A stretch of DNA of 64,000 nucleotides, from contig CAWHTX010000003.1 in NCBI GenBank assembly GCA_963832355.1, positions 1 to 64,000 of the forward strand, read 5' to 3'. The position numbers and the translations under genes were made by a program. Position 1 is the stretch's first letter. Every line of letters starts with the position of its first letter. The notes under the pieces are model-generated. The model saw only the letters and a list, made by a program, of their open reading frames with translations. It was not told the DNA's origin and searched no databases. The stretch is from DATFVA01 sp963832355 (GTDB lineage: Bacteria > Bacteroidota > Ignavibacteria > Ignavibacteriales > Ignavibacteriaceae). This document shows positions 1 through 8,718 of the stretch, one piece after another.

Positions 1-71
1 ATATGTGGAAAGAAGAAAGAGGCAAATAATATTACCGTTTTCAAACGGATGATAAAAAAACAGCAGACAAA

Positions 72-272
72 ATGAAAAGAAGAAACAAATTCAAATTGGT
101 GGGATCAGGATTCAACACAAATCTCTGGATATTCCGGGCAACCTTCACACGCCCTGATATAGCAAAAAAAGCTTTAAAAACATTATCCGGGAATAAAGTA
201 AAATTCAACCAGGAAGAAGAAATATTCTATTCAGAGTCAAATACATCGAAGCAGGAAAAAATCCTAGCGTAG
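72..272 (+). CDS. small hypothetical protein (possibly 5'-truncated)
   Basis: The 66-residue protein is basic at its N terminus and ends acidic. I do not recognise a family. The same frame is open from position 30, directly after a TAA at 27-29, and an ATG at 3 precedes that stop. The residues upstream of the annotated Met (YYRFQTDDKK) look coding, so the gene may be a slightly longer protein broken by a nonsense codon, or a remnant cut by the window edge. No function is proposed. Confidence 0.4.
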   Translation: MKRRNKFKLVGSGFNTNLWIFRATFTRPDIAKKALKTLSGNKVKFNQEEEIFYSESNTSKQEKILA

Positions 273-600
273 CAACAAAAAATCACCCCATAACCTACGC
301 TATGCTGTAGTGTTTTATTTGGTCGAATCTATTTTTTTGTATAACCTGTCAAAATATATTAACCAGCATATTTCTCTCCCTAAAAACTGTACAGTAGTTT
401 ATAATATGTTGATTTTCCATTTAACCTTATTATTCTATATTTATACAGTTTATCATATAAGTAATATCTGTCCCGACATAGGGCTTTTTATTCGCCGTAA
501 AGACATATAATTTTTTAAACTAAAAAAATTATGAAACTCATTTTTATATAGGAAATCAGAAAAACCTAAGAACGAGTTTTAAGTTATCCTGGTAGTCAAT
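273..600. other. intergenic stretch without a supported gene
   Basis: AT-rich DNA. A 66-codon plus-strand frame (310-510) is hydrophobic and low in complexity and has no ribosome binding site or family resemblance, so I do not call it. A short stretch around 545-575 resembles 5170-5200 in the matching position before the second T9SS gene. Confidence 0.5.
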
Positions 601-1737
601 CCGGGGGTAGGGTCTGGAACCTAAATCCTTAAGATTGAGTTTGAAATAAAAGTAATTCTTTTTATTAACGAACTTAATTCCTCGGTAGAGTTTTTTAATC
701 TCCCTTTCTTAGACACGCTGGATAAGAATCAACTTCATCCGTATTGTCGTGTTCTTTAAACCCTTAGCTGGCAGACACAACCTAACGTATAGTACCCCGA
801 CATCATTTATGCTTTTCTTTCTACTAATTAAAAAAGGGAAAACATTTCTGCTTTCCCTCAGTGAAGTTTCGCTATTTTAACCCGAAGATTACTTCAGAAC
901 CATCATCTTCTTAACTATTGTTTCATTATTGGATTGCACGCTATAAAAATATACCCCGCTTGTTAGATTGGATGCATCAAATGTTACATGGTGAATACCA
1001 GCTTTAGCGTTTCCATTTACAAGCCTGGTAACCTCCTGGCCAAGTGCATTATATACTTTGAGCATTACAAATCCGTCTTCGGGTATCGTGTACTCAATTG
1101 TAGTTGCCGGATTAAAAGGATTAGGATAATTCTGTGAAAGTGAAAATTCTTTTGGTTGTGAGATTTCAACTTCCACTCCCTTTGAGTACATATAGCTTCC
1201 ATTAAAATCTAATTGTTTTAACCTATACAAATATTTTCCTGTTAATGTATTTTTATCGGTGAATGTGTATGTATGATTTAAAGTTGTTGTACCATTGCCC
1301 TCAATAAATGCTATGCTCTCCCATTTGTTGACTGAAGACTGAGGATTGGAGATTTGCTTCTCCACTTCAAATCCTTTGTTGTTAGTTTCAGTTGCTGTTG
1401 ACCAGCTTAAGTTAACTCCGTTCCCATTAACAATCGCCGTAAACGATGTAAGTTCAACAGGAACAACTGTAACCGTTTCAACTGAGTCACTTGCGGAATT
1501 TCCGGCTGTATTATACGCATAAACACGATAAGAATACACTGTGTTCGGAACTAATCCTGTATCAGTAAATGTATTTACGTTTTCTCCAACCGAATCTACT
1601 AATGTCCACGGACCGGGAGTGTGTAATGAATCATCCTTCCTCTCAATCTTAAATCCAAGTTCATTATCTGAATTATCATCCCAGCTGAGGTCTACGAAAA
1701 AAGTATCTGCAACTGCAAAAAGGTTTGTTGGGCTATT
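601..1737. repeat. 1.1-kb direct repeat, copy 1 (3' end of T9SS gene plus downstream DNA)
   Basis: This segment matches 5223-6359 at a constant offset of 4622 bases, with no indels seen. From 601 to about 1515 I see only two substitutions by eye. From there to 1737 differences become frequent, and beyond that similarity stops. It covers the fibronectin-like domain, the sorting domain and about 290 bases past the stop codon. Confidence 0.9.
829..858 (-). terminator. rho-independent terminator of the first T9SS gene
   Basis: Read on the minus strand, AGGGAAA pairs with TTTCCCT across a short loop and a run of T follows. It lies about 30 bases past the stop codon of the 889-3150 gene. An identical structure follows the second copy. 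Confidence 0.8.
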
Positions 1738-3150
1738 CGGTATTGCAAGCTGTCTATATTTAATAGTAACCAAATCCCAGCTAGTTCCTGCGTTATAGGC
1801 CCATCCTGTTACATAAACATTGCCTGTTCCATCAACGACAACACCTAAACCTTGATCCAATAACCCCCCTCCCGTGCCACTAAAATATGCTAACCATTCT
1901 TGTGTTCCAGATGTGTTGTACTTGATGGTGGTCATTGCATAAGTTGCCTCTGCTACATCAGGGCTGATCCCCGTCACATAGACATTTTCTGCCTTATCAA
2001 TTGAAATGGCAGAAGTATAATTGTACCCAGAATATGGTGACTCGTGCCGTGCAACCCACATTGTATCACCCGTTACTGCATTATACTTAATAGTAGTATA
2101 AGCCTGAAAACCATTCAGGTTGATACTCGTCCCCGTGGCATAAACATTACCTATATCATCGATGGCAATAGCATATCCATTGTCATCGCCGTTACCTGGT
2201 CCATTGTAACGCGAAATCCATTCTTCTGTTCCTGAAGTATTATACTTAATCGTAACAAAATCTGAATCAGTACCTGCACCAACATTTGCTCCGGTAACAT
2301 AAGAATTTCCTGTATTGTCGACTACAATAGCTTGTGCAGCATCTGAACTGTTACCTGGTCCGTTGTTTCGTGCTACCCATTGTAGCTCTCCTGAAACATT
2401 ATACTTTAAAGTGGCATAATCGAAATCAGTTCCTGTACCGGTACTTTTCCCCGTCACATAAACATTGCCCGCTCCGTCAACGGCGACTCCATACGCAACA
2501 TCGGCGCCATTCCCAGGTCCATTATAGCGTGCAACCCACATTGTATCGCCGTTTGTATTGTACTTTATAGTGCAATAGTCATTAAGGGTACCCGAACCTC
2601 TGCTCTGTCCTGTTATATATATATATCCGGAATCATCTGTAGTAATTGCCCAGGCCCGATCTACTCCATTCCCTGGGCCGTTATACCTGGCAACCCATTC
2701 CTCATTACCTGTTGCGCTATACTTAATAGTTGCGTAATCATAATTGGTGCCTGTTCCTTGACTCTGCCCCGTCACATAAACATTGCCCGTGTTGTCTATC
2801 GCAATTGCAGCTGCACCATCGGTTCCATTTGCGGGTCCGTCGTAACTTTTCGTCCAAAGAGTATCACCCGTTGTTGGCTTGTACTTTATTGTAATAAAAT
2901 CGTTTCCGCTACCTCCTGCTACGTATACATTTCCTAATGCGTCGATAGCAATGCCCGTGCCTTGATCAGTGCCATTAGTTGGCCCATTGTAAATATTTAC
3001 CCACCCTTCTTCTACACTATCAGTGATATTCTGAAAATTATGATGTGCCTCATACTGTGTGGTGGTCACTAATTTTTCGCTTTGATTAGTTTGCGCCGTT
3101 AAGTTTATATACCATAACATTGCAAAAGCAATAATGTAAACTGTTCTCAT
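889..3150 (-). CDS. T9SS-sorted surface protein with SBBP beta-propeller repeats
   Basis: A secreted protein of 753 residues. An N-terminal signal peptide (about residues 1-20) is followed by roughly eight SBBP-type repeats of about 50 residues (about 50-480), each with a core like GNVYVTG and a TIKYN strand, which should form a beta-propeller. A fibronectin type III domain (about 490-580), a linking beta domain, and a C-terminal type IX sorting domain with NYPNPFNP and a terminal MMVLK come next. In this lineage such proteins are exported across the outer membrane by the T9SS and kept on the surface or released. The C-terminal 280 residues are nearly identical to those of the 5511-8210 protein. 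Ligand unknown. Confidence 0.9.
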   Translation of the reverse strand: MRTVYIIAFAMLWYINLTAQTNQSEKLVTTTQYEAHHNFQNITDSVEEGWVNIYNGPTNGTDQGTGIAIDALGNVYVAGGSGNDFITIKYKPTTGDTLWTKSYDGPANGTDGAAAIAIDNTGNVYVTGQSQGTGTNYDYATIKYSATGNEEWVARYNGPGNGVDRAWAITTDDSGYIYITGQSRGSGTLNDYCTIKYNTNGDTMWVARYNGPGNGADVAYGVAVDGAGNVYVTGKSTGTGTDFDYATLKYNVSGELQWVARNNGPGNSSDAAQAIVVDNTGNSYVTGANVGAGTDSDFVTIKYNTSGTEEWISRYNGPGNGDDNGYAIAIDDIGNVYATGTSINLNGFQAYTTIKYNAVTGDTMWVARHESPYSGYNYTSAISIDKAENVYVTGISPDVAEATYAMTTIKYNTSGTQEWLAYFSGTGGGLLDQGLGVVVDGTGNVYVTGWAYNAGTSWDLVTIKYRQLAIPNSPTNLFAVADTFFVDLSWDDNSDNELGFKIERKDDSLHTPGPWTLVDSVGENVNTFTDTGLVPNTVYSYRVYAYNTAGNSASDSVETVTVVPVELTSFTAIVNGNGVNLSWSTATETNNKGFEVEKQISNPQSSVNKWESIAFIEGNGTTTLNHTYTFTDKNTLTGKYLYRLKQLDFNGSYMYSKGVEVEISQPKEFSLSQNYPNPFNPATTIEYTIPEDGFVMLKVYNALGQEVTRLVNGNAKAGIHHVTFDASNLTSGVYFYSVQSNNETIVKKMMVLK

Positions 3151-3204
3151 TATAACTCCGCGTTTTTTGTTGAAGAAATATTATTTAGTATTTGAAACTC
3201 CTTC

Positions 3205-4053
3205 TTAAAATTGATTATCACTACCCTGCCTTTTTAAATTTCTTGATTTTAAATATTCATCTAATGTCATAGAAGCATTCCAATAGAATTCAAATAATTT
3301 TTTTAGTGCTTTAGTTAGATCAGTATGCTCTACTACCATAGAAGATAAATTAAACCTTCCATCCTCGCCTTCATTCCGTAGGGAGATCATCACAGTGCTA
3401 TTATCGCTTATTAATATTTTCATAGGAAGTTCGTCACAGATTCGTAGCTCTTCGCCAATGCTTTCAAAGTAACTTACAACTTTGCTAAAATTTTCAGCAT
3501 TATCATTATCTGCTTCGTATATACCTTTAACTTTTGTGCCTCTTTGTATCAACTCTTTTTCTTTTACACTAAATTTTTTAATATCCTCAATATTTGCTGT
3601 ATTTATTGCATAAGGTTTTTTATTGAATACCAAAGTATATTCTTTAGCGTTTTCTAGTAATTCCTGAAACTTATTTATCTGGCTTTGTTTACTTGTAAGC
3701 ACTTGTATATAATCTAGCGGCGATGCATTTTCTTCTCCATTATTAAATTCTTGTTCCAAAGTATCTGTTAATAATTTTATTTTTTCTATTGTTTTTACTT
3801 GTTTTTCAATAATTCCTGTGAAAGCTGTTTTAGGGTTTACAGCTTTAAATTTCTTTACTGCCCCTGGGATAGTAACACAAAATCCTTTCCTTTCAAGCAA
3901 GCTGATAATATTATAAATCCTACCCTGTGGGATTCCACCCAACTTGGAAATTTCCGTTGCGGTTAGATATTTCCTTTTTAATAGAATACTGTATGCTTTT
4001 GCTTCATATTCGGTAAACCCTGCTTCTACTAATTTTTCTTTAATATCGTTCAT
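3205..4053 (-). CDS. TrmB-like transcriptional regulator
   Basis: The protein has 282 residues. The N-terminal winged helix (about 1-75) has the TrmB pattern: GFTEYEAKAYSILL, then a helix-turn-helix around TATEISKLGGIPQGRIYNI, then LERKGF. A coiled segment (about 95-115) and a C-terminal ligand-sensing domain follow. TrmB proteins are sugar- or metabolite-responsive repressors or activators, common in archaea and scattered in bacteria. The ligand cannot be read from the sequence. Two matching palindromes sit directly upstream (4071-4140), which suggests autoregulation. The gene sits between the two T9SS genes, but control of those genes is only a guess. Confidence 0.85.
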   Translation of the reverse strand: MNDIKEKLVEAGFTEYEAKAYSILLKRKYLTATEISKLGGIPQGRIYNIISLLERKGFCVTIPGAVKKFKAVNPKTAFTGIIEKQVKTIEKIKLLTDTLEQEFNNGEENASPLDYIQVLTSKQSQINKFQELLENAKEYTLVFNKKPYAINTANIEDIKKFSVKEKELIQRGTKVKGIYEADNDNAENFSKVVSYFESIGEELRICDELPMKILISDNSTVMISLRNEGEDGRFNLSSMVVEHTDLTKALKKLFEFYWNASMTLDEYLKSRNLKRQGSDNQF

Positions 4054-4070
4054 TTAGTTAATTTTTTATT

Positions 4071-4140
4071 ACAACTATGAGTTGTTATAAATTATCAAAT
4101 TTTATTTATAAAAACAACCTCTTACAACTTTTTGTTGTAA
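4071..4140. promoter_or_regulatory. paired palindromes, probable TrmB-like operator
   Basis: Two inverted repeats of the same design lie just upstream of the regulator start: ACAAC-N5-GTTGT at 4071-4085 and a perfect TTACAAC-N5-GTTGTAA at 4122-4140. A lone ACAAC half-site lies at 4114-4118. The two centres are 53 bases apart, about five helical turns. Shared sequence and phasing point to a dimer-binding operator. Confidence 0.65.
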
Positions 4141-4198
4141 AAGTTTTTAACAGTCTAATTTTACCATTCAAACTAATCAACTCATTTAAAGCCACCTT

Positions 4199-4315
4199 AT
4201 GCTTAACTCCTGCAAGGATGCTATCAAGATACAGAATGAGCTAGGTGGTATGTTCGATGCAAAGTCACTGGCAGTTACAATCTTTATAGCCCGGACAAAA
4301 ATAAACGGGTACTAG
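4199..4315 (+). CDS. 38-residue ORF directly upstream of the RadC-like gene
   Basis: Begins ATG CTT AAC and ends one base before the RadC-like ATG, so the two could be translationally coupled. The peptide looks like ordinary coding sequence and may be the C-terminal remnant of a longer gene. I recognise no family. Confidence 0.35.
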   Translation: MLNSCKDAIKIQNELGGMFDAKSLAVTIFIARTKINGY

Positions 4316-4316
4316 T

Positions 4317-4778
4317 ATGAATGATGCAGTTCGATTTCGAACGCTTGAATGGAAGTTCAGAGATACCTCGATTAAATACCCTGTTCTTGATGAAATGCCG
4401 AAGAAAAAAATAACTTCTCCAAAGGAATTCTTTGAATTATTCAGACCATTATTCCTTGAGCAGCCTTGTGAGATATTTCTCGTTGCCTGGTTAAGCAGTT
4501 CGAACAGAATAATTAGCTTTGAGAAAATAACTCAGGGAACATTGAATTCATCAGTAGTTGATCCGAGATCTGTATTCAAAGGGGCAATTGTGTCTAATGC
4601 TGTAAGTATCATTGTTGCTCACAACCACCCGAGTTACAATCCGGAACCGTCATCGGAGGATATCACCATAACCAGGAAACTGGTTGAATGCGGGAAGATA
4701 CTCGCAATACCTGTCTTCGACCATATAATCTTTGCTGGGGACCAATTCACATCCTTTGTAGAAAAAAGACTTATCTAA
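4317..4778 (+). CDS. radC: RadC-type JAB domain protein
   Basis: A protein of 153 residues equal to the C-terminal JAB/MPN domain of RadC (DUF2466). The metal-binding signature is intact: HNHPSYNPEPSSED at about residues 102-115. The N-terminal helix-hairpin-helix part of full-length RadC (about 220 residues) is absent. Short RadC-like proteins of this kind are commonly carried on mobile elements and islands. The old DNA-repair label is not well supported for the family and the molecular role is uncertain. The gene starts one base after a 38-codon ORF and is followed by a strong terminator. Confidence 0.85.
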   Translation: MNDAVRFRTLEWKFRDTSIKYPVLDEMPKKKITSPKEFFELFRPLFLEQPCEIFLVAWLSSSNRIISFEKITQGTLNSSVVDPRSVFKGAIVSNAVSIIVAHNHPSYNPEPSSEDITITRKLVECGKILAIPVFDHIIFAGDQFTSFVEKRLI

Positions 4779-4808
4779 AAGCCAGATGAATTGTCTGGCT
4801 TTGTTTTT
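4778..4808 (+). terminator. rho-independent terminator of the RadC-like gene
   Basis: A perfect nine-base stem, AAAGCCAGA pairing with TCTGGCTTT, with a seven-base loop, followed by GTTTTT. The stem begins at the stop codon. Confidence 0.85.
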
Positions 4809-4829
4809 AATTATTAAAAAGGAAACACA

Positions 4830-5108
4830 ATGAGAAAAATAATTCCTTTAGTATTTTTTACGCTTTTTATAATCGGATGCAGTACCGAGTATGATGTTCA
4901 ATGGAAAGGAGTTAATGATGAAGTTATAATTCAGATTGATAAAGTAAATCCGAATATAGATATGTACTATGCTGAAATTACTCTGGAATCAGGAAGTAAA
5001 ATAGCTATTAAACTTGGCAAGCCTGATGAGGAAGGAAAATTTCAGATTAAAAATACGTTTGGGAAGTTTACTGATATTTCAGTTTATACTGATTTGGATT
5101 TGGAATAA
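4830..5108 (+). CDS. small lipoprotein of unknown function
   Basis: The 92-residue protein begins with a lipoprotein signal peptide (MRKIIPLVFFTLFIIGC). The lipobox Cys is at residue 17. The mature part of about 75 residues is rich in beta-prone and acidic segments. A good ribosome binding site (AAAGGAAACACA) precedes the ATG. It lies after the RadC terminator, so it probably has its own promoter. I recognise no family. Confidence 0.75.
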   Translation: MRKIIPLVFFTLFIIGCSTEYDVQWKGVNDEVIIQIDKVNPNIDMYYAEITLESGSKIAIKLGKPDEEGKFQIKNTFGKFTDISVYTDLDLE

Positions 5109-5510
5109 TAAGGAGGGTTAATTGCCCTCTTTAGCTTGAAAATTTCAAAACAAAAAAATTTTAGAAACCTGATTTTATATAGCAAATCAGAAAAACCTTG
5201 GGCAGTCAATCTGATATTCAACCCGGGGGTAGGGTCTGGAACCTAAATCCTTAAGATTGAGTTTGAAATAAAAGTAATTCTTTTTATTAACGAACTTAAT
5301 TCCTCGGTAGAGTTTTTTAATCTCCCTTTCTTAGACACGCTGGATAAGAATCAACTTCATCCGTATTGTCGTGTTCTATAAACCCTTAGCTGGCAGACAC
5401 AACCTAACGTATAGTACCCCGACATCATTTATGCTGTTCTTTCTACTAATTAAAAAAGGGAAAACATTTCTGCTTTCCCTCAGTGAAGTTTCGCTATTTT
5501 AACCCGAAGA
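5109..5510. other. non-coding stretch, mostly the 3' part of the direct repeat
   Basis: No gene is visible. From 5223 onward the sequence repeats 601-888. It includes the duplicated terminator of the next gene, read on the minus strand at 5451-5480. Confidence 0.7.
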
Positions 5511-6359
5511 TTACTTCAGAACCATCATCTTCTTAACTATTGTTTCATTATTGGATTGCACGCTATAAAAATATACCCCGCTTGTTAGATTGGATGCATC
5601 AAATGTTACATGGTGAATACCAGCTTTAGCGTTTCCATTTACAAGCCTGGTAACCTCCTGGCCAAGTGCATTATATACTTTGAGCATTACAAATCCGTCT
5701 TCGGGTATCGTGTACTCAATTGTAGTTGCCGGATTAAAAGGATTAGGATAATTCTGTGAAAGTGAAAATTCTTTTGGTTGTGAGATTTCAACTTCCACTC
5801 CCTTTGAGTACATATAGCTTCCATTAAAATCTAATTGTTTTAACCTATACAAATATTTTCCTGTTAATGTATTTTTATCGGTGAATGTGTATGTATGATT
5901 TAAAGTTGTTGTACCATTGCCCTCAATAAATGCTATGCTCTCCCATTTGTTGACTGAAGACTGAGGATTGGAGATTTGCTTCTCCACTTCAAATCCTTTG
6001 TTGTTAGTTTCAGTTGCTGTTGACCAGCTTAAGTTAACTCCGTTCCCATTAACAATCGCCGTAAACGATGTAAGTTCAACAGGAACAACTGTAACCGTTT
6101 CAACTGAGTCACTTGCGGAATTTCCGGCTGTATTATATGCATAAACACGATAAGAATACACTGTGTTCGGAACTAATCCTGTATCCGTAAATGTATTCAC
6201 GTTTGCTCCGACCGAATCTACTAATGTCCACGGTCCGGGAATATGCAATGAATCATCTTTTCTCTCAATCTTAAATCCAAGTTCATTATCGGAATTATCA
6301 TCCCAGCTGAGGTCTACGGAAAAAGTATCTGCAACTGCAATAAGGTTGGTCGGTGCAAT
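5223..6359. repeat. 1.1-kb direct repeat, copy 2
   Basis: Partner of 601-1737 at an offset of 4622. Identity is close to complete over the sorting-domain half and the downstream non-coding part. It falls off gradually in the fibronectin-like part and ends abruptly at the junction with the BNR propeller. This pattern is that of a conversion tract between paralogous genes. Confidence 0.9.
5451..5480 (-). terminator. rho-independent terminator of the second T9SS gene
   Basis: Same AGGGAAA/TTTCCCT hairpin and T-run as at 829-858, at the same distance from the stop codon of the 5511-8210 gene. Confidence 0.8.
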
Positions 6360-8210
6360 TGGAAGTGTCTCGGGAATCATCTCTGATAGTGGTCTCCACC
6401 AGGTACTGCTACCGATTGTACCTAAAAAAATTTTTGTACTATCTATGAACAAAGTTTGAAAATAATTACTAATAAAGCCAGTGCCAACTGACGACCAACT
6501 TTCACCCCTATCAGTTGAAAGATACACGTCAGCAGGAGTACCTTCGGGGTCAGTTGTAGAAGATGCTGCAAATAAATTGTTATCTATGACAGTCAATGCC
6601 CAAACATTTAAATCAGGAGGTAAGCCATTATTGACTTGTGTCCAATTATCTCCATTGTTATCCGAACGATAAACACCAGTAGCTCCTAGCGTGTTCGAAC
6701 TTCCTATCCCCGCAAAAATACTAGTGTCCATGATTGCGAGGGAAGCTACTTTAGTATCTAATCCATTATTTACTGGTGCAAATGAAATACCATTATCACT
6801 AGAACGAGAAACCCCACCACCAACAGAACAAACAAATAGGAATTGGTCGTTTTCAGCAAAATCAAATATCCACTGATAATTTATTCCAATTATCTGCGAC
6901 CAGGTATTGCCTCCATCTGTCGATCGATAACCTCCTGCAAAAAGAGCAGTACCAGCATATAGATCACCAGAGCTACTTGTAAAAAAACTCTGAATATTTA
7001 CACCCGGTAAACCGCTTGGTGACCATGTCATCCCTCCATCAGAAGAACGTAGAACACCTCCTGTCGCTCCCAGACCACCTACAAAAATAATCGAATCCAT
7101 TACTTCAATAGCATTAATTCTTCGATCAGACAATCCCAGATAACTCCACTCTGTTCCGTCATCAGTTGATCGATATATCCCCGCCGTCGTGCCTGCTAAT
7201 AAGTTGTATCCCCCGCTACCATTAGGAAACTTGTTATATCGATACGTGTGCATAGCATTAAAGCCGGAATTTGCTTCAAACCAGTTTGTACCGTTATCAG
7301 AGGATCGATAGATACCGTTAAAATAAAGACCAACATATAAATCTTGATTGGGATGAACAATTATCCGCTCAATCCTGTTATCCGGCAGACCGGTATTAAC
7401 TGAGTTCCAATTGGCACCAAGATCTGTTGTCACAAATATCCCTTGCCCCCTGGTTGCTGCGAATATATATGAATTACTAACAGTAAGTCCTCTGATATTT
7501 GCATTTGATGGTAATCCAGTGACCTGCGTCCAGCTATCACCATTATCAGTTGAATGGTAAAGCCCATGAGCATAAGTTCCTAAAAATATATCATTCCCAA
7601 TAAACGCAAAACCATAAGCTTGTTCAACTTGGGTTGTCACAATTTGTATCCAGTTATTACCGTTGTCGACAGATCGATAAACTCCACCATTTGGCCAGCT
7701 TGCTGCGAAAAGAGTATCGCCATAGACACCAATATACATTATATTGAGGTTTTGAAAGACTAGTTCCCAACTCACACCATTGTTCGTTGTACGAAAAATA
7801 CCATCTCCGTTACCAGCCATGAATACGGTCGTTCCAATATTAGCAAAAGTATTAACCGTCGCTCCTGCAGTTCCACCATCATTAGCCTCTACCCAGCTCC
7901 CTCCATTATCTGTAGAAAGATATACTCCATGTTGACGTGTGCCTGCAAAGATATTAGTTCCAACACTAACTAAAGCTGTGACCCTCGGATATGGCAAGCC
8001 ATTGTTTACTGATTCCCAGCTTGAACCATTATTTGTGGAACGGTAAATACCACCACTCCAAGGAGAAGCGAAAAGATCAGACCCGTGCACACAAAGCCCC
8101 CACATTTCACCGCCTTCTGGTCCCGTGTGAATCCATTGCGAAAAAGTCTCATTTTGTTTGAAGAAAAATGTACAAAGAACCAAACAAAAAAGTACAAGAA
8201 AGTTTTTCAT
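5511..8210 (-). CDS. T9SS-sorted surface protein with BNR/sialidase-like repeats
   Basis: A secreted protein of 899 residues. A signal peptide (about 1-24) leads into a dozen or more BNR or YCF48-like repeats (about 30-615) with the pattern YRSTDNGxxW and FAGTxxxG, typical of large propellers of the sialidase/Vps10 type. A fibronectin III domain (about 635-725) and a C-terminal T9SS sorting domain with NYPNPFNP follow. No sialidase catalytic residues stand out, so an enzymatic role is not claimed. The last 280 residues are almost the same as in the 889-3150 protein. The propellers are unrelated, so two different heads carry one recently homogenised tail. Probably exported to the cell surface. 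Confidence 0.9.
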   Translation of the reverse strand: MKNFLVLFCLVLCTFFFKQNETFSQWIHTGPEGGEMWGLCVHGSDLFASPWSGGIYRSTNNGSSWESVNNGLPYPRVTALVSVGTNIFAGTRQHGVYLSTDNGGSWVEANDGGTAGATVNTFANIGTTVFMAGNGDGIFRTTNNGVSWELVFQNLNIMYIGVYGDTLFAASWPNGGVYRSVDNGNNWIQIVTTQVEQAYGFAFIGNDIFLGTYAHGLYHSTDNGDSWTQVTGLPSNANIRGLTVSNSYIFAATRGQGIFVTTDLGANWNSVNTGLPDNRIERIIVHPNQDLYVGLYFNGIYRSSDNGTNWFEANSGFNAMHTYRYNKFPNGSGGYNLLAGTTAGIYRSTDDGTEWSYLGLSDRRINAIEVMDSIIFVGGLGATGGVLRSSDGGMTWSPSGLPGVNIQSFFTSSSGDLYAGTALFAGGYRSTDGGNTWSQIIGINYQWIFDFAENDQFLFVCSVGGGVSRSSDNGISFAPVNNGLDTKVASLAIMDTSIFAGIGSSNTLGATGVYRSDNNGDNWTQVNNGLPPDLNVWALTVIDNNLFAASSTTDPEGTPADVYLSTDRGESWSSVGTGFISNYFQTLFIDSTKIFLGTIGSSTWWRPLSEMIPETLPIAPTNLIAVADTFSVDLSWDDNSDNELGFKIERKDDSLHIPGPWTLVDSVGANVNTFTDTGLVPNTVYSYRVYAYNTAGNSASDSVETVTVVPVELTSFTAIVNGNGVNLSWSTATETNNKGFEVEKQISNPQSSVNKWESIAFIEGNGTTTLNHTYTFTDKNTLTGKYLYRLKQLDFNGSYMYSKGVEVEISQPKEFSLSQNYPNPFNPATTIEYTIPEDGFVMLKVYNALGQEVTRLVNGNAKAGIHHVTFDASNLTSGVYFYSVQSNNETIVKKMMVLK

Positions 8211-8226
8211 AAATGTCTCCTTTATT

Positions 8227-8598
8227 TTAGTTATTAGGCATAACTAAAAATTTATTGTTTATATAATTTTTCACTTCAAAAAGATTTTCCTTTGAAAAAA
8301 AGGCAATCGCTCCTACTCTCTTTGCGGCCTGCCGGAATGAGCGTTTATCATAATCCGTTATTATAATAATTCTGGCAAACGGAAATTTATCTATGATCAT
8401 TTTAGTTGCTGCAATCCCATTTACTTTATTCATTTTAATATCCATCAATACATAATCAGGTAAATGTTTGGAGTAAAAGTCGAGCGCACCTTCTCCATCC
8501 GAACATTCCACGACACAATCTTCTTCGGAACACACTTCCTGCCTGATAAGCTTCTGCATATCAGGATTGTCATCAATAATCAGGTATTTCATCGGCAT
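8227..8598 (-). CDS. single-domain response regulator (CheY-like receiver)
   Basis: A stand-alone receiver domain of 123 residues with no output domain. The acidic pair IIDDNPD (about 7-13), the phospho-acceptor Asp in VLMDIKM (about 52), the Thr in IIITDYD and the switch Lys in FSKENL are all present, so it should be phosphorylatable. It lies 16 bases from the T9SS gene start and upstream of a NarL-type regulator and a HisKA_3 kinase. A phosphorelay with these is plausible but not shown. Confidence 0.85.
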   Translation of the reverse strand: MPMKYLIIDDNPDMQKLIRQEVCSEEDCVVECSDGEGALDFYSKHLPDYVLMDIKMNKVNGIAATKMIIDKFPFARIIIITDYDKRSFRQAAKRVGAIAFFSKENLFEVKNYINNKFLVMPNN

Positions 8599-8718
8599 TG
8601 ATTAAAAATGAAAAATTATAAATTCGATTCTTTTACTTGGAAAATACTTATTAATGAAGATAGTAGGAATAATAGCAGGTGTGTATTTTCCTACATAGTA
8701 GTATGTAGAAGAAATGGA

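Noticed and set aside
310..510. 66-codon plus-strand frame before the first T9SS gene
   Set aside because: Low-complexity hydrophobic sequence with no ribosome binding site and no resemblance to known proteins; looks like AT-rich non-coding DNA.
2000..3000. Regularly spaced DNA repeats that might suggest a CRISPR array
   Set aside because: They encode the SBBP propeller repeats of the T9SS protein in one open frame; spacing is about 150 bases and repeat copies are imperfect.
5511..8210. Sialidase activity for the BNR-repeat protein
   Set aside because: BNR-like repeats are present but no sialidase catalytic arginine triad or FRIP motif is visible; treated as a propeller of unknown ligand.
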